This document shows, in pieces, positions 24,680 through 32,207 of a stretch of DNA of 40,929 nucleotides (its first letter is position 1; every line of letters starts with the position of its first letter). The stretch covers positions 1-40,929 of the forward strand of contig JAKQDH010000170.1 of the NCBI GenBank assembly GCA_029558835.1, read 5' to 3'. Below the pieces are notes generated by a model. That model had not been told where the DNA came from. It worked only from the letters and a program-made list of their open reading frames with translations, and made no database searches. Position numbers and translations under genes: made by a program. Source of the stretch: Planctomycetota bacterium. GTDB lineage: Bacteria > Planctomycetota > Phycisphaerae > UBA1845.

Positions 24680-25729
24680 TCAGCCGGGAAATCGCTTGAG
24701 ATGCTCGATCGCTAGCGGCACTACGCGGGTGACGGTCTCTTCGATGGGCGAACTGAGCACCGCCCCGGCCGACTGGGCGTGCCCGCCGCCGCCTAACGCC
24801 TGGGCCAGCTCGACCACCGTGACCCGCCCTTCGCCGCGGAAGTTGATGCGCGTCTTGCCGCGGGTGCCTTCCGTAAACAGCATCGCCAGGCGGACACCCT
24901 CCAGCGAGCGGACGACGTTGACCTGCTCATCAATGTCCGCGGCCGTGCAGCCGGCGCCGTGGATCTCGTCATAGCTCGCAGTGCTGTAGGCGACTTGGCC
25001 GTCGCCCACGACCTGCATGTTCCCATAGATGGTGCGCAGCAGCTCGAATTCGCTGCGACTCTGACTGCGGCAAAGGCGCTCGCCGATCCTGCCCACGTCC
25101 GCGCCGCGGCGCACCAGGTCCGCCGCCGCCGCCAGTGCTCCCTGCGAGGTCGTCGCCAGCGAGAAGCCTACCGTGTCCGAATGCATGCCCGCGTACAGCA
25201 GGGAGGCCGTCACGGCGTCGATCGGGCGCTCCGCGGCCACCAGCAGGTGATACACCAGCTCGCTCGTGCTGCCGGCCTCCACCGCCCAGTTGACCGTGCC
25301 AAAGCCGGTGTTCGTGGCGTGATGGTCGATGTTCAGCAGCGCCCGGCCGGCCGACCAGTTCGTGCCCTTCAGCGCCGGGCCGACGTTGCAGCGTTCGATC
25401 TTGGCCGTATCGAGGACCACAAACCCGTCGGCCGGCGGAAACTCCTCGACGGCTGCTACCTGCACATTCGCCCACTCTACGAGAAAACCCAGCCGCTGCG
25501 ACACCGAACCCGCCGGCAGCGACACCCGCGGACCGCCCGCTTCCCGAGCATACGCCCGCGCCAGCGCCAGGGTCGAGCCCAGGGCATCGGCGTCCGGGAC
25601 GACGTGCGCGACGTAGATCGGCCGCACGAGCCGGCCCAGAAACTCGATGACCTCCGCCGGCACGGATGTCGTCGCCGTGCGGATGCCGGTCGAGCCGTTT
25701 GCCTCCGGGTGCAGGTTCTTTTCCGGCAC
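24680..25729 (-). CDS. nrnA: NrnA-like DHH phosphoesterase (oligoribonuclease/pAp phosphatase)
   Basis: A 349-residue DHH/DHHA1 protein. Motifs in order: HVVPDADALGSTLAL (motif I), FVVLDTA (motif II), LLNIDHHATN (the DHH motif), YAGMHSDTVGFS (motif IV) and a C-terminal DHHA1 nucleotide-binding loop LGGGGHAQSAGA. NrnA-type members degrade short RNAs (nanoRNA) and dephosphorylate 3'-phosphoadenosine 5'-phosphate. The GTG at 25729 is preferred because AAGGAGGG lies 6 bases upstream; another GTG at 25747 would put that site inside the gene. It follows the HAD gene by 43 bases on the same strand, so the two may be co-transcribed. The pAp link to sat-derived sulfate activation is only suggestive. 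Confidence 0.88.
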   Translation of the reverse strand: MPEKNLHPEANGSTGIRTATTSVPAEVIEFLGRLVRPIYVAHVVPDADALGSTLALARAYAREAGGPRVSLPAGSVSQRLGFLVEWANVQVAAVEEFPPADGFVVLDTAKIERCNVGPALKGTNWSAGRALLNIDHHATNTGFGTVNWAVEAGSTSELVYHLLVAAERPIDAVTASLLYAGMHSDTVGFSLATTSQGALAAAADLVRRGADVGRIGERLCRSQSRSEFELLRTIYGNMQVVGDGQVAYSTASYDEIHGAGCTAADIDEQVNVVRSLEGVRLAMLFTEGTRGKTRINFRGEGRVTVVELAQALGGGGHAQSAGAVLSSPIEETVTRVVPLAIEHLKRFPG

Positions 25730-25772
25730 CAGACTACCCTCCTTCACCTCTCTACACCGTGGCTGTGGTGAT

Positions 25773-26576
25773 TCACGCAGGCACTACGCCGCCGGCCAGC
25801 AGGTCAGCCACGCCGGCAGCGGTATGATCCGGCCGCTGTTCAGGTGGGAGGTGCTCGAGCACCTTCGGTTCCTTATACTTGCCGCTGAGCACGAACGCGG
25901 TCTGCATGCCCATCTGCTTGGCCCCCACCAGGTCCGTCAGCGGATCGTCCGACACCATCAACACGTCGCCCGCCTCCACCCCCAGGCTGTTGAGCGCCTG
26001 TTGGAAGTACTCCCGCGACGGCTTGCCAATCACCGTCGGTTCAACCTCAGTGGCGAACACGATCGCCTCGACGATCGCCCCGACGCTGGGGGCCAGCCGC
26101 CCAAACGCGTCGGTATACACCCGGTTGCGGTGCAGCGCCAGAAACGCCGCCCGCCGCCGACCCACCGCGTCGCACGCCAGCCGCAGGCGCTCGTAGGTCA
26201 GCTCCGTGTCCAGCCCCACGATCACCGCGTCCACCGCGCTCTCGTTCATGACCTCGAAGCCGGCGGTCAGGAACATCTGCCGCAGTTCCAGCGTCCCGAG
26301 CACCAGGCACCGACGCGCCCCCAGCGTGCGCAGCCGGTGAATGGCCGAGCCGATGCAGGTGTGTGCCTCGGCCAACGTGAAGTCCAGCCCCTCGCGCCTG
26401 AGCCGTTCGACCAGCACGGCCTTCGTGTCCGTCGTGTTGTTCGTGATGATGCTGACCGGCAGCCCGGCCGCCCGCACCCGCCGCATGAAGTCCACGGCGC
26501 CGGGCACCGCCCGGTAGCGCTTGTCCCCTACCAGGACCCCCTCCACATCCAGCAACAGTCCACGTACGTTCGCCAT
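25773..26576 (-). CDS. NagD-like HAD-superfamily (IIA) phosphatase
   Basis: A 267-residue HAD hydrolase of the NagD/pNPPase type. Motif I reads LLLDVEGVLVGD, motif II ITNNTT, motif III lies in VIGKPSREYF and motif IV is MVSDDPLTDLVGAKQMGMQT. A C2-type cap lies between motifs II and III. In motif I the usual DxD acid/base Asp is Glu (DVEG), which also varies in some LHPP-like relatives and may alter catalysis. Members dephosphorylate small molecules such as sugar phosphates or pyridoxal phosphate; the substrate is not predictable. The ATG at 26576 is supported by homology starting immediately (NVRGLLLDVEGVL). nrnA follows 43 bases downstream. Confidence 0.88.
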   Translation of the reverse strand: MANVRGLLLDVEGVLVGDKRYRAVPGAVDFMRRVRAAGLPVSIITNNTTDTKAVLVERLRREGLDFTLAEAHTCIGSAIHRLRTLGARRCLVLGTLELRQMFLTAGFEVMNESAVDAVIVGLDTELTYERLRLACDAVGRRRAAFLALHRNRVYTDAFGRLAPSVGAIVEAIVFATEVEPTVIGKPSREYFQQALNSLGVEAGDVLMVSDDPLTDLVGAKQMGMQTAFVLSGKYKEPKVLEHLPPEQRPDHTAAGVADLLAGGVVPA

Positions 26577-27258
26577 AAACTCAACTGTAAATGCACAACA
26601 CGCACCGCCGCTGTCTTCTTTTTGCGGTTACGCAATTGTAGTACTGCTTATCTTCCCGCCCGTGCCTGGCGCCGCTAGCCGGGTTTACGGAGACCCGCTG
26701 AATCTCTCGCCGTCGCCCCGTGCCCGGTTCGCTTCGCCGGTTGTGCGGCCGCCGCTCTCTGCGGAACGGTCATGTGCCCACCCCAGAGGGTGCCGCTGAT
26801 GTCGTTTCCGGCAGCGGGGCGAGCACCCGGCACGACATCATACCGTCCCCCGTCGTGGTGGAAAACCCAGTGGCTCCCTGCGGACACTGGCCGGCCCGGC
26901 CGCGCGGGTCGAGACGCAGCATTTCCTGCTCGCATCTTCGGCAGCGAACGGCGCACAAACTGGCTTGGGTGCGAAATGTGCAAAGACAGTGAAGTTCCCA
27001 GGTGCCCGTTCATTCCCGCTCCTCTTGCCCCCGGGTACCCACTAGACGTGCCCCTGGGGGGCGACCGTCGGACGTGTCATATAGGGCACCGCCGGCGGCC
27101 GTGACCGCCTCGTCGCGTGAGGCTGGAACGCCGCGTGAATGCCCTGCCCACCGTCGGGGGTCTCCGCTAAGATGGGCCCCGCTCCCGGGCCTGCGGCGCG
27201 GGGTCGGGAGCCTTCGTACCTGGGATACGTGTGGTTTCAGCTTGAGGAGGTCGGCACG
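26577..27258. other. Long divergent intergenic region
   Basis: About 680 bases between the leftward HAD gene and rightward etfB. The first ~90 bases are AT-richer than their surroundings and probably hold the HAD promoter, though no clear pair of boxes is visible. On the minus strand, 26770-26958 has a cysteine-containing frame (CRRCEQEM) but no start signal. Nothing else is recognisable. Confidence 0.4.
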
Positions 27259-28050
27259 TTGAGAATCCTGGCAATCGTCAAGCAAGTGCCCGACTCGAAT
27301 GCCGCGGTGAAGGTGACCGCCGACGGCAAGGGGATCGACCAGACCGGTCTGAAGCTGGTCGTGGACCCCTTCGACGAGTTCGGCATCGAGTTGGCCGTCC
27401 AGTTGAAGGAGAAGCGTAAGGACGTAGCGGAGGTTGTGGCCCTCACCGTCGGTGGGGACAAGGCCGCGGAAGCCCTGCGCGTCGCCTTGGCGATGGGGGC
27501 CGATCGCGGCATCCACGCCAATGACCCCGCGTTCGAGACCAAGGACGAGCTCTTCTACGCGGCCGTCATCGCGGCGGCCGTCAAGAAGGAGTCGGCGCCG
27601 ATCGACCTGATCGTGACCGGCAAGTACAACATCGACCTCGATGCCGGTGCGGTGGGGGCGGCCGTGGCGGAGTACGTGGATTGGCCGCACATCGCGGCCG
27701 TCACCGGCTTCGAACTGGCCGCGGACGGCAAGAGCTTCGTCGCCCGCCGGCGCATCGAGGGTGCCGAGGAGGTCGTCGAAGGTGCCTTGCCCGTGGTGCT
27801 GACGATCGAGAAGGGCATGGTCGAGCCGCGTTACCCGTCGCTGCCGAACCTCATGAAGGCCAAGAAGAAGCCGGTGGCGTTGCTGACCAGCAAGGACCTG
27901 GCGGTGGACGCGGGTCTTGCGGCGGGCTTGCAGTTCCTGTCGCTGTTCCCGCCGCCGCCCCGCCCGGCCTGCAAGATGGTGCCGGGCGAGCCTGACCAAA
28001 TGGCCAAGGAACTGGTCCGCTTACTGCGGGAGGAGGCGAAGGTAGTTTAG
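27259..28050 (+). CDS. etfB: Electron transfer flavoprotein, beta subunit
   Basis: EtfB pairs with EtfA to take electrons from acyl-CoA dehydrogenases. The 263-residue protein begins RILAIVKQVPDSNAAVKV and contains the beta-subunit segments DPFDEFGIELAVQLKE, LAMGADRGIH and the signature EPRYPSLPNLMKAKKKPV. Translation starts at a TTG codon (27259), supported by GAGGAGG 8 bases upstream and by the family N-terminus beginning right there. It is followed after 2 bases by etfA. The set includes a membrane FeS oxidoreductase downstream, so electrons probably go to quinone rather than to nitrogenase or a bifurcating partner. Confidence 0.94.
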   Translation: MRILAIVKQVPDSNAAVKVTADGKGIDQTGLKLVVDPFDEFGIELAVQLKEKRKDVAEVVALTVGGDKAAEALRVALAMGADRGIHANDPAFETKDELFYAAVIAAAVKKESAPIDLIVTGKYNIDLDAGAVGAAVAEYVDWPHIAAVTGFELAADGKSFVARRRIEGAEEVVEGALPVVLTIEKGMVEPRYPSLPNLMKAKKKPVALLTSKDLAVDAGLAAGLQFLSLFPPPPRPACKMVPGEPDQMAKELVRLLREEAKVV

Positions 28051-28052
28051 CC

Positions 28053-29039
28053 ATGAACAGCAACATTCTGGTTTTCATCGAGCAGCGGGAAGGCAAGATT
28101 CTACCGGCCTCTTTCCAGCTTCTGGCGCTGGCCGGTGAGCTTGCCGCCAAGACGGGCGGGCAGGCGGAGGCGTGCCTCCTGGGACAGAACGTCAGCGGGC
28201 TTACCCCGGCGGTCGCGTCCTACGGTGCGAAGAAGATCTACACGGTGGACAACGCGGAGCTGCGTTACTACCGCACGCAGCCTTATACGACCGCGTTGGC
28301 AGCCGTCATTGGTGCGGCGGACCCGCGGGCGGTGCTCATTCCGACGACCGCCCTGGGACGTGACTTGGCCGGTCGGCTGGCGGCGCGGCGCCAGGCGGCC
28401 CTCGTGATCGACTGCACGGAACTCGTCGTGGAAGGCAAGGACCTGGTGGCCACCACCAACGTGTACGCCGGCAAGCTGGGGGCGAAGTTCAAGCTGAGCG
28501 GCGACCGTTTGCAGGTGATCACCATCCGCTCCAACGCCTACTCGGCCGCGGAGCCGCAAGCGGGGGCGAGCACGCCGGTCCAGGCGGTCAGCGTGACGTT
28601 GGGTCCCGGCGACCTGCGCTTGAAGTTCAAGGAGCTTCTGTCCACGACGTCCGGGATCAAGGACGTCACCGAGGCGGACATCATCGTCGCCGGCGGGCGG
28701 GCGCTGAAGTCGGAGGCCAACTTCAAGATCATCTATGAACTGGCGGGCGTACTGGATGGGGCCGTGGGCGCGTCGCGGGCGGCCTGCGACGCGGGCTATC
28801 AGCCGCACACGCGCCAGGTCGGGCTGACGGGCAAGACGGTGACACCGCGGCTGTACATCGCCTGCGGCATCGACGGCGCGATTCAACACCTGGCCGGCAT
28901 GCGCGGCAGCAAGGTGATCGTCGCGGTGAACATCAAGCCCGACGCGCCGATCTTCCAGGTGGCGACGTACGGCTGCCTGTGCGACCTGTTCACGCTGGTG
29001 CCGTTGCTGACCAACGAGTTCATGCGCATGAAGGGCTGA
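28053..29039 (+). CDS. etfA: Electron transfer flavoprotein, alpha subunit
   Basis: EtfA binds the FAD that passes electrons from EtfB's partners to a quinone oxidoreductase. The 328-residue protein starts MNSNILVFIEQREGKILPAS. The C-terminal FAD-binding signature is intact: LYIACGIDGAIQHLAGM, then KVIVAVNIKPDAPIFQVATY. There is no N-terminal ferredoxin domain. The gene starts 2 bases after the etfB stop, so it is surely co-transcribed. A perfect 10-bp CCCTCTCCCC hairpin stands 17 bases after its stop and may reduce read-through into the HEPN gene. Confidence 0.94.
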   Translation: MNSNILVFIEQREGKILPASFQLLALAGELAAKTGGQAEACLLGQNVSGLTPAVASYGAKKIYTVDNAELRYYRTQPYTTALAAVIGAADPRAVLIPTTALGRDLAGRLAARRQAALVIDCTELVVEGKDLVATTNVYAGKLGAKFKLSGDRLQVITIRSNAYSAAEPQAGASTPVQAVSVTLGPGDLRLKFKELLSTTSGIKDVTEADIIVAGGRALKSEANFKIIYELAGVLDGAVGASRAACDAGYQPHTRQVGLTGKTVTPRLYIACGIDGAIQHLAGMRGSKVIVAVNIKPDAPIFQVATYGCLCDLFTLVPLLTNEFMRMKG

Positions 29040-29055
29040 TGCCGCCGAGCGAAAC

Positions 29056-29078
29056 CCCTCTCCCCTTTGGGGAGAGGG
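29056..29078 (+). repeat. Perfect CCCTCTCCCC-TTT-GGGGAGAGGG palindrome
   Basis: A 10-bp perfect stem with a TTT loop, followed by TAGGGTGAGGG. It lies between etfA and the HEPN gene. It has no T-tract, so it is better seen as a dispersed repeat than as a standard terminator. Related copies are at 22066 and, more weakly, at 9670. Confidence 0.7.
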
Positions 29079-29130
29079 TAGGGTGAGGGGGAGCGTCCGG
29101 GCAACCCACGGTCGTGCGTGGAGTCCCAGC

Positions 29131-29568
29131 GTGGGCAGAACGGCGTATTCCAGCCCCGAAGACCAACGTAAGGCGGCGCTGCGCCGTCGGGCGGATGCCC
29201 GCCGGTTGCTCGAGGCTGGCGCCAACCACACCCGCGGTGCTATGTACCTTGCGGGCTACGCCGTCGAGTGCAAGATCAAGGCCGTGGCGATGGAGCGCTT
29301 CGGTTGTCGGACTCTCGCCGGCCTGGCGCAGAAGTGGAAGGTCGACGAGCGCGACGTGTACACCCATAACCTGGAGGTTCTCCTTGGGCGTTTGGGCATC
29401 CTGGCTCGCCTGCAAGCCAGTCCCGTGGGTAGCGACTTCAGGTTTCAGGTGAACCGCTGGCGCACCAGTTGGCGGTACGACCGGCATAACCCAACCCTAC
29501 CCCAGGCCAACGCGTTCCTGGACGCCGTTGATCGGGTGCTGCGCTGGCTTGAGGCCAACCGGTGCTAG
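29131..29568 (+). CDS. HEPN-domain protein with Rx4H motif
   Basis: A 145-residue, mostly helical protein. The segment ADARRLLEAGANHTRGAMYL followed by AGYAVECKIKAVAM is typical of the HEPN first helix pair. DERDVYTHNLEVLLGRLG carries R74-x4-H79, the catalytic Rx4-6H signature of HEPN ribonucleases. The start is taken as GTG 29131, with GGAG 7 bases upstream; the frame remains open upstream into the palindrome. The next gene begins 6 bases after its stop, so they form a two-gene unit. HEPN proteins usually pair with MNT nucleotidyltransferases, but the partner here lacks any such motif. RNase activity is inferred, and a non-toxic scaffold role is possible. Confidence 0.7.
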   Translation: MGRTAYSSPEDQRKAALRRRADARRLLEAGANHTRGAMYLAGYAVECKIKAVAMERFGCRTLAGLAQKWKVDERDVYTHNLEVLLGRLGILARLQASPVGSDFRFQVNRWRTSWRYDRHNPTLPQANAFLDAVDRVLRWLEANRC

Positions 29569-29574
29569 GAGGGC

Positions 29575-29889
29575 ATGATGGTCAAGAAGAGATCGACACG
29601 AACGAAGAGGGGCACGCCCGCCGCCGGGCGCTCCGCGCGCCCGCCCGCTCAGATCAAGAAGACCCTCGCAGTCGCACTGCGCCGGGCGTTCCCCCATGAT
29701 ACCGTGGACATCTCGGATGGCTATCAGAGCAACATCCATGTCCTGGTCGTTTCCCGCGCGTTCGACGCCCTGGAGGAGCAACAGAAGCAGGAATACCTTT
29801 GGAAGTTGATTGACGCCACGAACCTCAGCGAAGAAGAGAAACAACTGATCAGCTTGGTCCTGCCCCTGAGCCCGGATGACGTGAAGTAG
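29575..29889 (+). CDS. BolA-like small protein paired with the HEPN gene
   Basis: A 104-residue protein with a basic, probably disordered N-terminus (about 1-28) and a folded part from IKKTLAVALRRAFPHDTVDI to its end. The pattern IHVLVVSRAFDALEEQ, a helix, then ISLVLPLSPDDV resembles the order of BolA proteins (strand H-x-x-x-V-V-S-x-x-F, helix, terminal strand ending in T/S-P-x-E). The RH pair normal in BolA metal-cluster binding is missing. AGGAGGG precedes two consecutive ATG codons (29575 and 29578); the second has better spacing. Coupled position after the HEPN gene suggests they act together, perhaps as antitoxin or targeting partner. The BolA reading is mine, unconfirmed. Confidence 0.62.
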   Translation: MMVKKRSTRTKRGTPAAGRSARPPAQIKKTLAVALRRAFPHDTVDISDGYQSNIHVLVVSRAFDALEEQQKQEYLWKLIDATNLSEEEKQLISLVLPLSPDDVK

Positions 29890-29940
29890 CCGGTGGCAGG
29901 GTCCGGGCGTCGATTCCAACCACGAAAGGACGCACTGTCG

Positions 29941-32043
29941 ATGCAGCCGATCGTAATGGCCGTTCTGTTGCTGGCGGGTTGGGGCATCTTTGCCTATTCC
30001 GCTTACCGACGCTGGCAACTGCTGAAGATCGGGACGCCGGAGGACCGTAGCGGACGGGGGGGCGAGCGCCTGCGGGCGGTTTGGGTGTACGCCATCCGCC
30101 AGTTGCGCATGCGCCGCTATCCGCTGGCGGGTTTCGCCCACCTGGTGATCTTCTTCGGCTTTCTGGTGTTGCTGCTTCGCTCCCTGGTTCTCTGGGGGCG
30201 CGGGTTCGACCCGAGCTTCGACTTCTGGGTTTTCGGGACCGACCAGCCGCTGGGGAAGCTGTATTCCCTGCTCAAGGACGTCTTCATCGTGCTGGTCTTC
30301 GTCGGGGCGGTGATCTTCATATACTACCGCGTCGTCGCCCGCCTGCCGCGGATGACGTTAAGCGGCGAGGGCCTGCTCATCATCCTGATCATTGCGGTGA
30401 TGATGGTCGCGGATGTTCTGTACGACGGCGCGACGCTGGTGCGCGAGGCGCGGGCGGCCACCGCGGCCTCGGCGGCACCGAGTGGTGAGCCGGCGGCCGT
30501 CGCGCTGCACTTTTCCGGCTGGGAACCGGTCGGCAGCGTCGTGCAATACGCGGTGGCGGGAGCGTCGCAGGGTGGTCTCGTGTATCTGCAGCACCTGGGG
30601 TTCTGGGGCCACTCCGTGCTGGTGCTGCTGTTTCTGAACCTGCTGCCCTACAGCAAGCACTTCCACGTCATCACGGCCATACCCAACGTGTATTTGCAGA
30701 ACCTGCGCCCGCCGGGCCGCTTGCCGCCCATTGCGGACATCGAGGGCAGGTTGGAACGCGAGGAGACGTTGGGCATTCGGCGCATCGACCAGTTCAGTTG
30801 GAAATCCCTGCTGGACTTCTACACCTGCACCGAGTGCGGGCGCTGCACCGATCACTGCCCCGCGCACCACACCGGCAAGAAACTCTCGCCCAAGCACTTC
30901 ACCATCGACCTGCGTGACTTCCTGTATCGGCACGAGCGGGCCCTGGTCGGCGCGCACGCACAGGGTAACGGTCAGGCGCCGGCGGACGGCGAGCCGCCGG
31001 AACACCGCCAGGACCTCGTGGACGGGGTGATCGAGCCGGAGGTACTCTGGGCCTGCACGACCTGCCGGGCGTGCGAACAGGAATGCCCGGTCTTCATCTC
31101 TTACGTGGACAAGATCGTCGACCTGCGCCGCTACCTCGTGCAGGAGCGCGGCGAGTTCCCCAACGAACTCCAGATGGCGTTCCGAGGGCTGGAAAGCACG
31201 ATGAACCCCTGGAGCTTCCCGGCCGAGGACCGCGACAAGTGGGCCGAGGGCCTTGACGTCAAGCGCATCGCCGAGCACCCGGACGTGCCGTACCTGCTGT
31301 GGGTCGGCTGCATGCCCGCCTTTGATGAACGGGCCAAGAAGGTGACCCGCGCGGTGGTACACCTCCTGCAAACCGGCGGTGTGGACTTCGCCATCCTCGG
31401 CCAGGAGGAGCAGTGCACCGGTGATCCCGCCCGCCGGGCCGGCAACGAGTACCTCTTCCAGATGTTTGCGAAGGCCAATATCGAGATTCTTAACAATTAC
31501 GGCGTGGACAAGAAGACGATCATTACCATCTGCCCGCACTGTTACAACACGCTGGCCCACGAGTACGGCGACTTCGGCGGGCACTACCGGGTCCTGCATT
31601 ACACGACCGTGCTGGCGGACCTGGTGCGGAGCGGGAAACTGCGGCCGCAGAACCGCTGTGACCGCAAGGTTGTCTATCACGACTCCTGCTACCTCGGGCG
31701 CTACAACGATGTCTATGATCCGCCGCGGGACGCCTTGCGCGGCATCCCGGGTCTGCAACTGGTCGAGCCGGCCGAGACACGCGACCGCGGCATGTGCTGC
31801 GGCGCCGGCGGTGCCCAGATGTTCAAGGAGGAGGAGCACGGCCAGGCGCGCGTCAACGTCACGCGCACGCAACAGTTGCTCGCTTCGGGCGCCGGCACGA
31901 TCGCCACGGCCTGCCCGTTCTGCATGCGCATGATTACCGACGGCCTGGGCGACCTCCAGCAGGAGACGCTGCCGCAGCTCGACGTGGCCGAGGTCCTCTG
32001 GGAGGCGGTGAAACCCGCCGCGACGGCGCCGGCAACGCCGTAG
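29941..32043 (+). CDS. Membrane FeS ETF:(mena)quinone oxidoreductase (EMO-like, HdrD/CCG family)
   Basis: This 700-residue protein would pass electrons from EtfAB to the quinone pool. The N-terminal part has about five membrane helices (near 3-20, 63-85, 110-130, 143-160, 222-240) with several histidines that could bind heme b, as in NarI-like domains. Two [4Fe-4S] motifs follow, CTECGRCTDHCP (296-307) and CTTCRACEQECP (372-383). Then come two CCG domains, with EEQCTGDPARRAGNEY and CPHCYN in the first and CYLGRYND, MCCGAGGAQ and CPFCMRM in the second. This is the arrangement described for EMO-type ETF:menaquinone oxidoreductases. The start at 29941 has AAGGA 10 bases upstream. It is separated from etfA by the HEPN pair. 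Confidence 0.88.
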   Translation: MQPIVMAVLLLAGWGIFAYSAYRRWQLLKIGTPEDRSGRGGERLRAVWVYAIRQLRMRRYPLAGFAHLVIFFGFLVLLLRSLVLWGRGFDPSFDFWVFGTDQPLGKLYSLLKDVFIVLVFVGAVIFIYYRVVARLPRMTLSGEGLLIILIIAVMMVADVLYDGATLVREARAATAASAAPSGEPAAVALHFSGWEPVGSVVQYAVAGASQGGLVYLQHLGFWGHSVLVLLFLNLLPYSKHFHVITAIPNVYLQNLRPPGRLPPIADIEGRLEREETLGIRRIDQFSWKSLLDFYTCTECGRCTDHCPAHHTGKKLSPKHFTIDLRDFLYRHERALVGAHAQGNGQAPADGEPPEHRQDLVDGVIEPEVLWACTTCRACEQECPVFISYVDKIVDLRRYLVQERGEFPNELQMAFRGLESTMNPWSFPAEDRDKWAEGLDVKRIAEHPDVPYLLWVGCMPAFDERAKKVTRAVVHLLQTGGVDFAILGQEEQCTGDPARRAGNEYLFQMFAKANIEILNNYGVDKKTIITICPHCYNTLAHEYGDFGGHYRVLHYTTVLADLVRSGKLRPQNRCDRKVVYHDSCYLGRYNDVYDPPRDALRGIPGLQLVEPAETRDRGMCCGAGGAQMFKEEEHGQARVNVTRTQQLLASGAGTIATACPFCMRMITDGLGDLQQETLPQLDVAEVLWEAVKPAATAPATP

Positions 32044-32053
32044 CGGGACTGGA

Positions 32054-32088
32054 GATTGTCGATTGTCGATTGTCGATTGGCGATTGCA
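32054..32088 (+). repeat. Tandem heptamer repeat
   Basis: Three exact GATTGTC units (32054-32074) are followed by GATTGGC and GATTGCA. It lies right after the oxidoreductase stop. A second short repetitive stretch of AGCTGA/GCAGCT words follows at about 32133-32180. No function is evident. Confidence 0.7.
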
Positions 32089-32207
32089 GGCGGCGTCTGC
32101 TGAGGGCCGACCAGTGATGAGTGACAACCTCCGGCTGAAAGCTGACAGCTTGCAGCTTAGAGCTGATAACTGATGACCGATACCACCGCCCACCGCGGGA
32201 GTGCTCT

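Noticed and set aside
26770..26958. Small Cys-containing frame (CRRCEQEM) on the minus strand that might be a zinc ribbon
   Set aside because: Starts at TTG without a ribosome binding site, cysteine spacing does not complete a ribbon, and an overlapping frame looks equally plausible.
29056..29078. Standard Rho-independent terminator after etfA
   Set aside because: Stem is perfect but there is no T-tract, and the sequence recurs elsewhere, so it is listed as a repeat.
28101..29231. Long open frame on the minus strand opposite etfA
   Set aside because: Antisense shadow of a clear etfA gene.
30358..32193. 611-residue open frame opposite the FeS oxidoreductase
   Set aside because: The + strand has complete FeS and CCG motifs; the minus frame has none.
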